Assembly: GCF_004134865.1 (NCBI RefSeq)
Contig: NZ_SDPO01000001.1
Location: 124,001-188,000 of the forward strand
DNA from: Agromyces fucosus
Lineage (GTDB): Bacteria > Actinomycetota > Actinomycetes > Actinomycetales > Microbacteriaceae
Direction: 5' to 3'
Length of the DNA: 64,000 bases
A model generated the notes under the pieces. It made no database searches. It saw only the letters and a program-made list of their open reading frames with translations, and had not been told where the DNA came from. This document shows positions 26,601 to 37,540 of the stretch, piece after piece (position 1 is the stretch's first letter; each line of letters opens with the position of its first letter). A program made the position numbers and the translations under genes.

Positions 26601-27638
26601 GTGGCATCGCGCACAGGAGCATCGCGCTCAGGGGCATCGCCCAAGGCGAAGGCGGCGATCCCGCAGCTCGCGTGGCACGCGATCCGGCCTGCTCCCGTCG
26701 TGCTCGTGACGGGCGCCGAAGACGTGCTCGCCGAGCGATCGATCACGATGCTCCGTGATTTCCTCCGCTCCGAAGACCCGGCGCTCGAGGTGAGCGACCT
26801 CGAAGCAGACGGCTATCGGCGCGGCGAGCTCATGACGCTCGCGAGCCCGTCGCTGTTCGGCGAGCCGCGCCTCATCCGGGTCAGCGGCGTCGAGCGCGCC
26901 AGCGACGACTTCCTCCTCGACGCGCTCGACTACCTCGAGCAGACGGCCGAGTCCACGACCCTCGTGCTGCGCCACCGCAACGGCGTGCGCGGCAAGAAGC
27001 TCCTCGACGCGATCCGCGCCGGTGGTGGCGGCGGCATCGAGATCGTCTGCGCCGAACTCAAGAAAGACGCCGAGAAGCAGGACTTCGCGGCCGCGGAGTT
27101 CCGTGCAGCTGGTCGCAAGATCAGCCCCGGTGCGCTGCGTGCTCTCGTCGGCGCGTTCAGCGACGACCTCCGCGAACTCTCCGCCGCATGCCGACAGCTC
27201 CTGGCCGATGCGCCGTCCGACATCACCGAGACCGTCGTCGCGCGCTACTACGGCGGCCGCGTCGAGACCAATGCGTTCGCCGTCGCCGACGCCGCCATCG
27301 CGGGCCGCCACGGTGAGGCGCTCATCGCGCTCCGACACGCGCTCGACAGCGGTGCCGACCCGGTGCCCATGGTCGCGGCGTTCGCCATGAAGGTGCGCAC
27401 GATGGCGAAGGTGTCGGGCACCCGCGGCGGGGGAGCGCAGCTCGCCGGCTCGCTGGGTCTCGCGCCGTGGCAGGTCGATCGTGCGCGGCGCGATCTCGCC
27501 GGCTGGACTGACGAGGGGCTCGGGCGAGCGATCGAAGCACTCGCGGCCACCGATGCCGCCGTCAAGGGGGCTGAACGCGACCCCGTGTTCGCGCTCGAAC
27601 GGCTCGTCGGCGTCATCGCCTCCCGCGGCCGCGCCTAG
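26601..27638 (+). CDS. holA: DNA polymerase III subunit delta
   Basis: This clamp-loader subunit opens the beta sliding clamp. The 345-residue protein shows the family start LVTGAEDVLAERSI (a degenerate P-loop region), the central RLIRVSGVERASDDFLLDAL segment, and the helical C-terminal collar domain ending VGVIASRGRA. GTG at 26601 is preceded by GGGAGG at ideal spacing. The comEA-comEC-holA-rpsT order is common in bacteria. Confidence 0.9.
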   Translation: MASRTGASRSGASPKAKAAIPQLAWHAIRPAPVVLVTGAEDVLAERSITMLRDFLRSEDPALEVSDLEADGYRRGELMTLASPSLFGEPRLIRVSGVERASDDFLLDALDYLEQTAESTTLVLRHRNGVRGKKLLDAIRAGGGGGIEIVCAELKKDAEKQDFAAAEFRAAGRKISPGALRALVGAFSDDLRELSAACRQLLADAPSDITETVVARYYGGRVETNAFAVADAAIAGRHGEALIALRHALDSGADPVPMVAAFAMKVRTMAKVSGTRGGGAQLAGSLGLAPWQVDRARRDLAGWTDEGLGRAIEALAATDAAVKGAERDPVFALERLVGVIASRGRA

Positions 27639-27663
27639 CCTCGTGCGCCGCATCGCCTGCGCG

Positions 27664-27712
27664 TCCGCGCCCGTGCGCCCACGCCCACGCCCGCGCGCCC
27701 ACGCGCGAGCCC
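27664..27712. repeat. Low-complexity GCGCCCACGC-type repeats
   Basis: Imperfect short direct repeats of CGCCCACGC and CGCGCCC fill about 50 bp after the holA stop. They are non-coding and have no spacer organisation. They probably arose by slippage. Confidence 0.5.
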
Positions 27713-27806
27713 CGATCACCCCACCGTGACGAGCCGTCGCGCACGCCGCGATGGAACGAAGCGGTGCTCAGGCACGACGGCATCGAATCACCGCTCCGAG
27801 CATGAC

Positions 27807-27838
27807 GAAGGCCCCGACACATCCGTGCCGGGGCCTTC
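27807..27838. terminator. Strong hairpin terminator between convergent holA and rpsT
   Basis: GAAGGCCCCG and CGGGGCCTTC form a perfect 10-bp stem around a 12-base loop, 18 bp beyond the rpsT stop. The AA/TT ends of the stem give short T runs on both strands, so it can terminate rpsT (minus strand) and also oppose holA read-through. Confidence 0.8.
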
Positions 27839-27856
27839 ATCGAGTGCGTGTTCGCG

Positions 27857-28117
27857 TCAGAGCGCGGCAACCTGCTTCGCGAGAGCCGACTTGCGGTTCG
27901 CGGCCTGGTTCTTGTGGATGACGCCCTTGCTCGAAGCCTTGTCGAGCTTGCGGGTCGCGGCACGGAGGGCGGTCGTCGCCTTGTCCTTGTCGCCCGTGGA
28001 GATCGCGTCCTTCGCAATGCGGATGACGGTCTTCAGTTCGCTCTTGACGGCCTTGTTGCGCTCCTGCGCCTTGAGGTTCGTGCGGTTGCGCTTGATCTGC
28101 GACTTGATGTTTGCCAC
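27857..28117 (-). CDS. rpsT: 30S ribosomal protein S20
   Basis: This 86-residue, Lys/Arg/Ala-rich protein binds 16S rRNA early in 30S assembly. The N-terminus [20 protein letters not shown] and the [19 protein letters not shown] tail are diagnostic of S20. It is convergent with holA and is followed by a strong hairpin terminator. The 118-bp region upstream should contain its promoter; S20 autoregulation is known in other bacteria but no structure was identified here. Confidence 0.97.
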   Translation of the reverse strand: MANIKSQIKRNRTNLKAQERNKAVKSELKTVIRIAKDAISTGDKDKATTALRAATRKLDKASSKGVIHKNQAANRKSALAKQVAAL

Positions 28118-28235
28118 GTGGAGTTCGTCTTTCGTTCTTGTGCGGGTACCGGATGTGCCGGGAAAGGTAGAGGGGCCTCACCGGCGAATCGTGCGGGGTG
28201 GGACCCACACGCAAGCCAACAGGCAACGATACCAG

Positions 28236-29078
28236 CTATGAGAGTGGGTCACCAACGTTCGCGCCTGCGAGTTGCCCGGGGAAACTCGGCGAGCCCGCAG
28301 ATGCACCAGCGTGCGCATTTCGACGGCGTCGCCCGGCGGCCGCACGGCGATCGAGCTCCGCGACGGCCCCGAGCACGACCGCCGCGAAATCGTCGGGGCG
28401 GATGAGGCTCACGAGGTGCGTCGCCCGGGGCACGATGACGAGGTGTGCGTCGTGGGCGGCGCGCAGCATCCGTCGCTCCTCGATGCGGAAGTGGTCGAAG
28501 CGGCCGTTCACGAGCCAGACGGGCACCTCGATCGCCGAGAGCGCTCCGACGGGGTCGAGGTCGCCGACGGCCGCGAGCACCGGCGCCATGACATCGAGGG
28601 CGACGCCGCCCGCGAGCACGTCGTCGGCGGCTTCGGGGGAGAGGAAGAGCCGTGCCATCGCATCGTTGAGGCCGCGTCCGCGATCGGGCATGCGTCCGAT
28701 GAGTGCTGCGAGCCGCCGGTAGCCACTCAGGGGCGCGCCTCGTGGCCGTGTGCTGCACGACGCGGCCACGAGTCCGTCGAGTCGGTCGGGGTTCCGTGCG
28801 GCGAACTCGATCGAGAGATACCCGCCGAGACTGAGGCCGACGAGCAGGCGCGGCACCGAGCGGTCAGCGCCGCGGACTCCAGCCTGGGGATTCAACGCCG
28901 CGTCGATCTCCTCCAGTGCCGCCTCGATCGAGAACGCCTCGCCGATCCTGCTGCCGTGTCCGGGCAGGTCGATCGCGACGACGTCGAGGTCGTGCGCACC
29001 GAGCAGCTCGAGCTGCCTGCGCCACATCGACGATGAGGTGCGGAGTCCGTGCACGAGCACGACGCGAGCGCGAGGCAT
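28236..29078 (-). CDS. Alpha/beta hydrolase
   Basis: This 280-residue soluble hydrolase has the canonical alpha/beta fold: HGLRTSSSMW (oxyanion region, residues 10-19), the nucleophile elbow GLSLGG near residue 104, NGRFDHF with the likely acidic residue, and ATHLVSLIRPDDF with the catalytic His. The Ala-rich tail is unstructured. It lies three bases after a NarL-type response regulator gene and probably belongs to the same transcript. The substrate is unknown; an esterase or lactonase role is possible. Confidence 0.8.
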   Translation of the reverse strand: MPRARVVLVHGLRTSSSMWRRQLELLGAHDLDVVAIDLPGHGSRIGEAFSIEAALEEIDAALNPQAGVRGADRSVPRLLVGLSLGGYLSIEFAARNPDRLDGLVAASCSTRPRGAPLSGYRRLAALIGRMPDRGRGLNDAMARLFLSPEAADDVLAGGVALDVMAPVLAAVGDLDPVGALSAIEVPVWLVNGRFDHFRIEERRMLRAAHDAHLVIVPRATHLVSLIRPDDFAAVVLGAVAELDRRAAAGRRRRNAHAGASAGSPSFPGQLAGANVGDPLS

Positions 29079-29081
29079 CCG

Positions 29082-29705
29082 TCAGCCCGCCCTGATCGCA
29101 CCCAGTTCGCGTGCTCTGGCGACCGCGGCGGTGCGCGAGCCGACCCCGAGCTTCGTGAAGATGTGCACGAGATGCGACTTGACGGTCGCCTCGCTGAGGA
29201 AGAGCGCGCGACCGATGTCGCGATTGGTGCGCCCCTCGGCGACGAGCGAGAGCACCTCGGCCTCGCGAACGGTCAGCCGTTCGCCGCTCGTGCGCGAGGC
29301 GTCCAGGCGCGACGAGACGCCGGGCGCGAGCGCGGCGTCGCCGACGGCGGCGGCGTGCACGGCGGCGATGAGTTCGGCGGGCGGGGCATCCTTCAGGAGG
29401 TAGCCGCTCGCACCGGCCTCGATCGCCCCCAGGATGTCGGCGTCCGTGTCGTAGTTCGTCAGCACGAGCACGCGCGGCGAGCTCTGCTGCGAGCGGATGC
29501 GGCGGGTCGCTTCCGCGCCCTGCATCGCGCCCGGGTACTGCAGGTCCATGAGTACGAGGTCGACGGCGGATGCCTCGGCCAGGCGCACCGCGTCTTCCGC
29601 CGTCGTCGCCTCGCCGACGACCTCGAGATCGGGTTCGCTCTCGAGCATCGCACGGATGCCGGCGCGCACGACGGGGTGGTCGTCGCTGAGCAGGATGCGG
29701 ATCAA
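29082..29705 (-). CDS. NarL/LuxR family response regulator
   Basis: This 207-residue regulator has a receiver domain with acidic pocket DDH at residues 8-10 and the phospho-acceptor Asp at 54 (VLMDLQYPG), followed by a LuxR-type HTH ([20 protein letters not shown], then [14 protein letters not shown]). Its ATG overlaps the stop of the histidine kinase gene by four bases, so the two form a cognate two-component system. The likely target is its own operon including the hydrolase, but this is inference. Confidence 0.92.
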   Translation of the reverse strand: MIRILLSDDHPVVRAGIRAMLESEPDLEVVGEATTAEDAVRLAEASAVDLVLMDLQYPGAMQGAEATRRIRSQQSSPRVLVLTNYDTDADILGAIEAGASGYLLKDAPPAELIAAVHAAAVGDAALAPGVSSRLDASRTSGERLTVREAEVLSLVAEGRTNRDIGRALFLSEATVKSHLVHIFTKLGVGSRTAAVARARELGAIRAG

Positions 29706-30943
29706 GGCGCCACCACCGGGATGCGCACCGAGATCGCCGTGCCGTCGCCGGGCGTCGATTCGATGTCGACGCTGCCGCCGAGGGCCGCGGCTCGTTGCCG
29801 GATCGCCCGCAGGCCGAAGCCGCCGACGCCGGCGTCACCGGGTTGTTCGCCGTCGACGCCGTTCGCCGGAGCGGAGCGGAATCCGACGCCGTCGTCGACG
29901 ACATCGAGAGCGATCTCGTCGCCGAGGTAGCTGAGCGTCACCGACGCGTGCGACGCATTCGCATGCTGCAGCACGTTCGCGAGCGACCCCTGGGCGATGC
30001 GGAGGAGCGCCGCGTCGGCCGCCATCGAGAGCATCACGGGCTCGCCGCTCGTGGAGAACTCGACCCGGAGCGGCGTGCCCGACTGCAGTGACTGCTCGGT
30101 CGTCGACTCGGTGAGGCGTCGGAGCGCAGCAGGCAGGGACTGCGCATCGAGCGACGGCGGCGCGAGCTCACGGATGAACCGGCGCGTCTCGCCGAGGTTC
30201 TGGGCGGCCGTCTCGCGGGCGAGCTGCAGCTTCTGCTGCGTGGCCTCGTCGGCGACGTCGCGTTCCGCGGCGTGCAGCAGCATCTGGATGCTCGAGAGGC
30301 CCTGCGCCACGGTGTCGTGGATCTCCTTCGCGAGGCGCTCGCGCTCGGCGAGGGTGCCCGCCTCCCGGCTCGCCGCCGCGAGTTCCTCTCGCGTCGCCAT
30401 CAGGTCGAGGATCAGCGCCTGGCGTTCCTGCGTCTCCTGCGCCATCGCGCGGTACCCGAGGCCGATCACGATCGCGACGCCCGCGCTGATGAGCGGGCCG
30501 AGGATCGAGCCGACCTCGAACCCCAGGTGCGTCGCCGTGCCCCAGACCGACAGGCCGAAGGTCACGACGACGAGCGGCACCGCGATCGGAGCCGCGAGCA
30601 CGTGCAGCTCGAGAAAGAAGAGCGGGAACGCGAGGAAGGCGGCGTCGGGGGTCATGGCCGACATGCCGACCCACAGCACGAGGAGGCTCACGAGCCAGAT
30701 CACCCGCGCCCAGGTCGGGAGGTTCCGATGCGCTGCCGCGATGCCGGCCCCGTAGCAGGCGAGGAACGCGACGGCGAGCACCGTCACTCCGATCTCATCG
30801 GGCGCGTCGTCGAGCAGCGCCCGCACGACGACGAAGAGCGTGAGGCCGATAACGAGCACGTGCAGGCCGAGCCGGAGCGCCGTGAAGACGGGTCGCAGGG
30901 CCGAGGGAGCGACGCGTTCGCTTGGAATCTGGATGACCGCCAT
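29702..30943 (-). CDS. NarL-family sensor histidine kinase
   Basis: This 413-residue membrane kinase has about five to six membrane helices in the first 170 residues with little extracellular sequence, so it may sense the membrane itself. A HisKA_3 dimerisation domain follows with [20 protein letters not shown] (phospho-His in EIHD) and a HATPase_c domain with [21 protein letters not shown] and [11 protein letters not shown]. First gene of the kinase-regulator-hydrolase operon, divergent from lepA. Confidence 0.9.
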   Translation of the reverse strand: MAVIQIPSERVAPSALRPVFTALRLGLHVLVIGLTLFVVVRALLDDAPDEIGVTVLAVAFLACYGAGIAAAHRNLPTWARVIWLVSLLVLWVGMSAMTPDAAFLAFPLFFLELHVLAAPIAVPLVVVTFGLSVWGTATHLGFEVGSILGPLISAGVAIVIGLGYRAMAQETQERQALILDLMATREELAAASREAGTLAERERLAKEIHDTVAQGLSSIQMLLHAAERDVADEATQQKLQLARETAAQNLGETRRFIRELAPPSLDAQSLPAALRRLTESTTEQSLQSGTPLRVEFSTSGEPVMLSMAADAALLRIAQGSLANVLQHANASHASVTLSYLGDEIALDVVDDGVGFRSAPANGVDGEQPGDAGVGGFGLRAIRQRAAALGGSVDIESTPGDGTAISVRIPVVAP

Positions 30944-31022
30944 TTGCTCCGAGCGTAGCCCGGGGGCGCGCCACGGGGCATCCGTCGAAAGTCTGAAGCG
31001 AAGTCATGGGAGAATCGTCAGG

Positions 31023-32876
<1,854 letters not shown>

Positions 32877-32903
32877 CCTTCGGTCGCTCCGACGTGCCGG
32901 GCG

Positions 32904-33341
32904 TCACGGCGCGTACGCGCTGAGCCGCTCGCGGAGCGAACCCGTGTGCAGTTCGAAGAGATGCGCGTCGTCGTCGTAGAAGTAGATCGACTCGCCCTCG
33001 CCCTGTACTCGTGAGCGCGGCGGTCGCTGCTCGAGACCGAGCGAATCGATGACCTGACGCAGTTCATCGAGCGAATCGGCGTCGACTTGGAACGCGACGT
33101 GGTTGTACGAGCGCGGCAGCCCGCCGTCGCCCTGCATGATCGCCACCCAGGTCGCCGCCGGTTCGTCGCCGACGAGGAAGAAGCGCTCTTCCGACAGGGA
33201 GAACGTCTCGGCACCGCTGTCGTACACGCGCACCGCTCCGAGCACGCGCGTGAGGATGGTCTCCATTCGGTCGAGGTCGGAGACGACGAAGGTCACGTGG
33301 CTGAGGCCGGAGCTGCCGATTCGAGGGGTGGTGTCTGCCAT
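32904..33341 (-). CDS. fosX: FosX-type fosfomycin resistance hydrolase
   Basis: This 145-residue VOC-fold metalloenzyme closely matches FosX, which opens the fosfomycin epoxide with water using Mn2+. Diagnostic segments are GLSHVTFVVSDLD, VYDSGAETFSLSEERFF, RSYNHVAFQVDADSLDEL, RSRVQGEGESIYFYDDDAHL and FELHTGSLRERL. Metal ligands His15, His81 and Glu130 are present, and Glu52 aligns with the catalytic base that distinguishes FosX from the thiol-using FosA/FosB. Base composition looks native, so this is probably an intrinsic chromosomal determinant. It is divergent from an S66 peptidase gene. Confidence 0.88.
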   Translation of the reverse strand: MADTTPRIGSSGLSHVTFVVSDLDRMETILTRVLGAVRVYDSGAETFSLSEERFFLVGDEPAATWVAIMQGDGGLPRSYNHVAFQVDADSLDELRQVIDSLGLEQRPPRSRVQGEGESIYFYDDDAHLFELHTGSLRERLSAYAP

Positions 33342-33466
33342 GCCTCCATTCTCGGAGAGCTCGACCCGGGTTCTCGACGCCGACGCCGGGCCGCGCTAGC
33401 GTGGTCGCCGCAGGTGACGAGGCGCACCGCATCGAGCGGTCGCACTCACTCCGAGAGGGGCAGAGC

Positions 33467-34441
33467 ATGATCCGGATGCTGCGTCCAGGCGCGCTCCGGC
33501 CCGGCGACACGGTCGCCGTGGCGGCGCTGTCGGATGGTCTCGACGCCGACGAGGAGGCGCTCTTCCGGCGCGGGGTCGCCGAACTTGAGGGCCTCGGCTT
33601 CGACGTGCAGATCTCGCCGCTCATCGAGACCGGGCGCCATTGGTGGTGGGGCGCGGCAACACCGGTCGAGATCGCAAACGAGTTCAACCGAATGCTCCGC
33701 GACCCCGAGGTGCGCGCGATCTTCGCACTCATCGGCGGTCGCATGACCCTGAGCTACCTCGACCTGATCGACTACGCGGCCGTCGAAGCCGACCCCAAGC
33801 CCGTCATCGGCTTCAGCGACATCGACGGCGTGCTGCTCGCGCTCCACTCCCGCACGGGTCTCGTCGGCGGGCACGGCGACCTCGTGACGTTCGGGTACGG
33901 CGAGTGGCAGGGCGCCGGCGCCGAACGACGACAGGAACTCGCCGACGTCTCGAGCCGTCTGCTGACGAGCACGTCGCCGGTCGGCCTCCTGCCGGCCGAC
34001 AGCGCCTGGGAACGCTGGCGCGGTGGCCACGCGGTCGGCCCGCTGATCGGCGGACTCCTGAACCGTCTCGTGCGTCTGCAGGCGACACCGTTCGCGCTGC
34101 CGCCCGAACGCTTCGACGGCGCCATCCTGTTCTGGGAGGATGTCAACACCTCGACCTCCGCCGTCTGGAACGACCTGCACGTGCTCCGCCACGCCGGCAT
34201 CCTCGATCGCATCGCGGGAATGCTGGTCGGCCCGGTCGCCGACATCGAGGTCACCGATGGCGGCCCCGGCCTGCGCGAGGTCGTGCTCGACGTGCTCGGC
34301 GGCCGCGACATCCCGGTTCTCGCGAATCTGGAAATCGGCCACAACCCGCCGAACCTGCCGTTGCCGCTCGGCGTGCGCGCCCAGCTCGATGCGGATGCCG
34401 CAACCCTCTCGCTGCTCGAATCGGCCGTCGTCGAACGCTGA
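33467..34441 (+). CDS. S66 family peptidase (LD-carboxypeptidase / MccF-like)
   Basis: This 324-residue serine peptidase belongs to the family that includes muropeptide LD-carboxypeptidase LdcA and microcin C immunity protein MccF. The nucleophile Ser is in IGFSDIDG, the Glu in ILFWEDVNTS and the His in EIGHNPPNLPLPLG, so the triad is complete. The segment ALIGGRMTLSYLDLIDY resembles the MccF-type IGG..S form more than the RGGYG form of LdcA. ATG at 33467 follows GAGAGGGG. Cell-wall recycling or detoxification of peptide-nucleotide antibiotics are both possible. Confidence 0.82.
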   Translation: MIRMLRPGALRPGDTVAVAALSDGLDADEEALFRRGVAELEGLGFDVQISPLIETGRHWWWGAATPVEIANEFNRMLRDPEVRAIFALIGGRMTLSYLDLIDYAAVEADPKPVIGFSDIDGVLLALHSRTGLVGGHGDLVTFGYGEWQGAGAERRQELADVSSRLLTSTSPVGLLPADSAWERWRGGHAVGPLIGGLLNRLVRLQATPFALPPERFDGAILFWEDVNTSTSAVWNDLHVLRHAGILDRIAGMLVGPVADIEVTDGGPGLREVVLDVLGGRDIPVLANLEIGHNPPNLPLPLGVRAQLDADAATLSLLESAVVER

Positions 34442-34573
34442 GTCCAAGCCGACGAGTCGCCATCACCAGTGCGGACACAGGCGACCTCCGTAGAATCGAG
34501 CGATGCCTGTCGAGCCTCAATCGCATCAGACGTGCGCGCCCGGCAGGCGCCGCACCACAGGAAAGGCCCACGG

Positions 34574-35212
34574 ATGACCCGCCGAAGCACCTTCACCGAC
34601 CAGTCGGTCACGTACGGAGCAATCGGGGCGACCCTCGCGCCCGACCTGCTGCGCTACCCGCCGGCCGGCTATCGCCCGTCCGAAGACGCCGTGCGCCTCG
34701 GATCCGGCCTCGAGCGCTTCGAGCGCGCCGCGGAGTCACTCATGACCTGGGGCATCCAGCGCGGCTCGGGATTCGAGGTCTCCGACATCTCGACCGGCAC
34801 CGGCGCCCAGTACCCGGGCATCGTCTACGACGCCGAAGGCGCCCCGCTCGCCGACCAGCCGGCACCGCGAATCGAGGAGCGCTTCGGCGCCGACGGAACG
34901 CCCTACATCGCGCCCGGCATGACGGCGACGCTCGAGCGCAAGAAGCGGTTCGGCTCCGAGAAGACCCCCGTCCTCATCGTGTACGTCATCGACGAGCCGC
35001 AGCGCCTCGGCTTCGCGTACGGCACGACTGCCGATGGCCCCGAGAGCGGCGAGGAGTCCTTCATCGTCGAGCACCGAGACGACGACACCGTCTGGCTCAC
35101 GATCCGATCGATCTTCGCGACGACCGGCGTCACCGCACCGATGCAGCGCAAGCGGCGCCGCGAGCTGACCCGCCTCGAACTGCGGGCGCTGCACCCCGCC
35201 GGCGGCGTCTAG
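34574..35212 (+). CDS. DUF1990 family protein
   Basis: This 212-residue soluble protein resembles the DUF1990 family found mainly in actinobacteria. Recognisable parts are VTYGAIGATLAPDLLRYPPAGYRP near the N-terminus, FERAAESLMTWGIQRGSGF, LGFAYGTTADGPESGEESFIVEH, and DDTVWLTIRSIFATTG. The family is predicted to have a lipid-binding-like beta-grasp fold, but no activity is known. A GGAAAGG site precedes the ATG. It lies two bases before the hemW start, so the two are probably co-transcribed. Confidence 0.7.
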   Translation: MTRRSTFTDQSVTYGAIGATLAPDLLRYPPAGYRPSEDAVRLGSGLERFERAAESLMTWGIQRGSGFEVSDISTGTGAQYPGIVYDAEGAPLADQPAPRIEERFGADGTPYIAPGMTATLERKKRFGSEKTPVLIVYVIDEPQRLGFAYGTTADGPESGEESFIVEHRDDDTVWLTIRSIFATTGVTAPMQRKRRRELTRLELRALHPAGGV

Positions 35213-35214
35213 TC

Positions 35215-36465
35215 GTGGGATCCGCCCTGCCCCTGGGCGACCCGGCACCGGCCGACGGACTCCTGCCCGCGTCCGCCGCCGTCGGCGCCGACGATCGCGC
35301 CTTCGGCGTATACCTCCACGTGCCGTTCTGCCGGGTGCGCTGCGGGTACTGCGACTTCAACACCTACACGTCCGACGAGCTGCGAGGCGCGCGCCAGGTC
35401 GACTACGCCGACCACGCGATCGCCGAGATCCGGATGTCGCGGCAGATGCTCGAGGCATCCGCTCTGCCTGCGCGCCCAGCATCGACCGTCTTCTTCGGCG
35501 GCGGCACGCCGACGCTGCTTCCGGCCGACGACCTCGTGCGCATGCTCGGCGCCATCCGTGACGAGTTCGGGTTCGAACCCGGCGCAGAGGTCACGACTGA
35601 GGCGAACCCCGATTCGGTCGGCCCCGACGACCTCGTGCGCCTCGCCGAGGGCGGTTTCACGCGAATCTCGTTCGGCATGCAGTCGGCCGTGCCGCACGTG
35701 CTCGCGGCGCTCGACCGCACGCACGACCCGGCGCGGGTGCCGCTCGTCGTGCGCTGGGCGCGCGAGGCAGGGCTCGACGTCAGCCTCGACCTGATCTACG
35801 GCACGCCGGGGGAGTCGATCGACGACTGGCGACGCAGCGTCGAGGCCGTCGTCGCCGAGCGACCCGACCACGTGAGCGCCTACGCGCTCATCGTCGAAGA
35901 CGGCACGAAGCTCGCGCGGCAGATCCGTCGCGGCGAGCTCGCGCAGCCCGACGACGACCTCGAGGCCGACATGTACGAGCTCGCCGACGACCTGCTCGCG
36001 GCCGCCGGCTACGAATGGTACGAGGTCAGCAACTGGGCGACGGATGCCTCGCACCGGTCGCGGCACAACCTCGGCTACTGGCGCGGCGACGACTGGTGGG
36101 GCGTGGGCCCCGGTGCGCACAGCCACGTCGGCGGCGTGCGGTGGTGGAACGCGAAGCACCCCTCGGCATATGCCGACCGGGTGACCGCGGGTGTTTCACC
36201 GGCCGTCGGCCGCGAGACGCTCGACGACCCGACCCGCGAGGTCGAGCGGGTGCTGCTCCTCACGCGCATCCGCGAGGGCATCAGCATTGAGACGCTCCAC
36301 GCCGGTGGCGGCCACGCGGTCGCCGGTCTCATGGCCGACGGCCTCGTAGACGCGAAAGCCGCCCTCTCGGGAATGGTGACACTCACCAGGAGAGGGCGGC
36401 TGCTCGCGGACGCCGTGGTACGGCGCCTGCTCGACGATTCGTCGGAGCTCAGCTCACGAACTTGA
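35215..36465 (+). CDS. hemW: Radical SAM heme chaperone HemW
   Basis: This 416-residue radical SAM protein was formerly annotated as an oxygen-independent coproporphyrinogen oxidase. The [4Fe-4S] site C-x3-C-x2-C is at Cys39, Cys43 and Cys46 (CRVRCGYC), followed by FFGGGTPTLL. The extra Cys of true HemN is missing, and the HemW C-terminal domain is present (RSRHNLGYWRGDDWWGVGPG). HemW inserts heme into respiratory enzymes, so cytochrome bd from this same window is a plausible client. GTG start; its 3' end overlaps a convergent gene by 17 bp. Confidence 0.92.
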   Translation: MGSALPLGDPAPADGLLPASAAVGADDRAFGVYLHVPFCRVRCGYCDFNTYTSDELRGARQVDYADHAIAEIRMSRQMLEASALPARPASTVFFGGGTPTLLPADDLVRMLGAIRDEFGFEPGAEVTTEANPDSVGPDDLVRLAEGGFTRISFGMQSAVPHVLAALDRTHDPARVPLVVRWAREAGLDVSLDLIYGTPGESIDDWRRSVEAVVAERPDHVSAYALIVEDGTKLARQIRRGELAQPDDDLEADMYELADDLLAAAGYEWYEVSNWATDASHRSRHNLGYWRGDDWWGVGPGAHSHVGGVRWWNAKHPSAYADRVTAGVSPAVGRETLDDPTREVERVLLLTRIREGISIETLHAGGGHAVAGLMADGLVDAKAALSGMVTLTRRGRLLADAVVRRLLDDSSELSSRT

Positions 36466-36835
36466 TCGAGAGCGGGTAGGTGTAGGGCTGGCCCTGGTTG
36501 GCCTTCACCGCGGCGATGATGCTGAAGACGATGACCACGATGCCGATCGCGATGGTGATGAGCCATCCGATGAGGATGAGCCACAGGACGTAGCTGACCA
36601 CGTAGGCGATCGCCATCGTGATCTGGAAGTTCAGGGCGGTCGCGGTGTGCTCGCGCACGAACGGGCCCTTGTCCTTCAGGACCAAGTAGCCGATCAGGGC
36701 CGGGACGAAGCTGAAGAAGATGCCGCCGATGTGGATCAGCGTCGCCCAGAGCTTCTCGTCGGCCGGGCTCAGCTGCTGGCTCGGCTGCTCGTAGGGGTTG
36801 CCGGGAGGCGGGGGAGGCGGGGTTGCACCGGACAT
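36449..36835 (-). CDS. DUF4870 membrane protein, paralogue 1
   Basis: This 128-residue protein has a Pro/Gly-rich cytoplasmic N-terminus (ATPPPPPPGNPYEQP) then a DUF4870 (Tic20-like) domain with about three membrane segments: LWATLIHIGGIFFSFVPALI, KGPFVREHTATALNFQITMA and the hydrophobic C-terminus ending IVVIVFSIIAAVKANQGQ-type. It is a paralogue of the gene 138 bp upstream on the same strand. Function is unknown. Confidence 0.8.
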   Translation of the reverse strand: MSGATPPPPPPGNPYEQPSQQLSPADEKLWATLIHIGGIFFSFVPALIGYLVLKDKGPFVREHTATALNFQITMAIAYVVSYVLWLILIGWLITIAIGIVVIVFSIIAAVKANQGQPYTYPLSIKFVS

Positions 36836-36927
36836 GATGTCTCCTTGGTCGACTCGCCCGGGGGCGAGATTTCGGTCTCGTCGCCCGATGGGCGAAAGGT
36901 CGAGGCTCTCTCATGCTGGCACAGCAG

Positions 36928-36960
36928 AGCGCGCCGGGTGAAGACCCCGCCCGGCGCGCT
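36928..36960 (-). terminator. Hairpin terminator between the two DUF4870 genes
   Basis: AGCGCGCCGGG and CCCGGCGCGCT form a perfect 11-bp stem with an 11-base loop, beginning 14 bp after the stop of the upstream DUF4870 gene. It should uncouple the two paralogues transcriptionally. Confidence 0.75.
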
Positions 36961-36973
36961 CGGTGCCGGCTCG

Positions 36974-37393
36974 CTACTTGATGAGTCGGATGGCGAACGG
37001 GTAACGGTAGTGCTGGCCGTCCTTCGCCTTCAGGAAGGCGATGATCGAGAAGACGACGCTCACGATCCAGGCGGCCCAGACGATGAAGACGCCGATGACG
37101 ATGAACGTGAGGATCGAGCCCACGATGTAGGCGAAGACGATCGTGATCTGGAAGTTCAGCGCCTCCTTCGCCTCGGTGTTGGTGAACGAGCCGCGGTCCT
37201 TGAAGACGAGCCAGATGATGAGCGACGGGAGGAACCCGACGATGCCGCCGAGGTGGGCGAAGGAACCCCACTGCACGTCCTGCTCCTGCGAGAGGGGCGC
37301 CGCTGCAACCGGCTGCGGTGCACCCTGCGGCGCGGCGGGCGGCGGTGTCGGCTGACCGTCGGCGTCGGGGGCGGGAATATTGGAATCGGTCAT
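36974..37393 (-). CDS. DUF4870 membrane protein, paralogue 2
   Basis: This 139-residue protein is organised like its neighbour: a Pro/Ala/Gln-rich hydrophilic N-terminus of about 45 residues, then SFAHLGGIVGFLPSLIIWLVF, KDRGSFTNTEAKEALNFQIT, and further hydrophobic segments ending FLKAKDGQHYRYPFAIRLI. The shared (E/T)A.ALNFQIT element and Y.YP.(S/A)I tail show the two genes arose by duplication. Function is unknown. Confidence 0.8.
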   Translation of the reverse strand: MTDSNIPAPDADGQPTPPPAAPQGAPQPVAAAPLSQEQDVQWGSFAHLGGIVGFLPSLIIWLVFKDRGSFTNTEAKEALNFQITIVFAYIVGSILTFIVIGVFIVWAAWIVSVVFSIIAFLKAKDGQHYRYPFAIRLIK

Positions 37394-37540
37394 GGTGCGT
37401 GCCTTTCAGGGGGCTCTCAGATGAACCGCATCTCGCGCGACGGGGGTCGCTGCAAAGGGGGTGACTCGCGGGGGATACCCATAAGCTAGCGCCGCGCCCG
37501 GCGGCTGGCAACGGCCGTGTCACGGTATGGCGCGATATGA

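Noticed and set aside
27664-27712. Possible CRISPR-like repeats
   Set aside because: The units are about 9-10 bp, imperfect and without unique spacers, so this is simple-sequence slippage.
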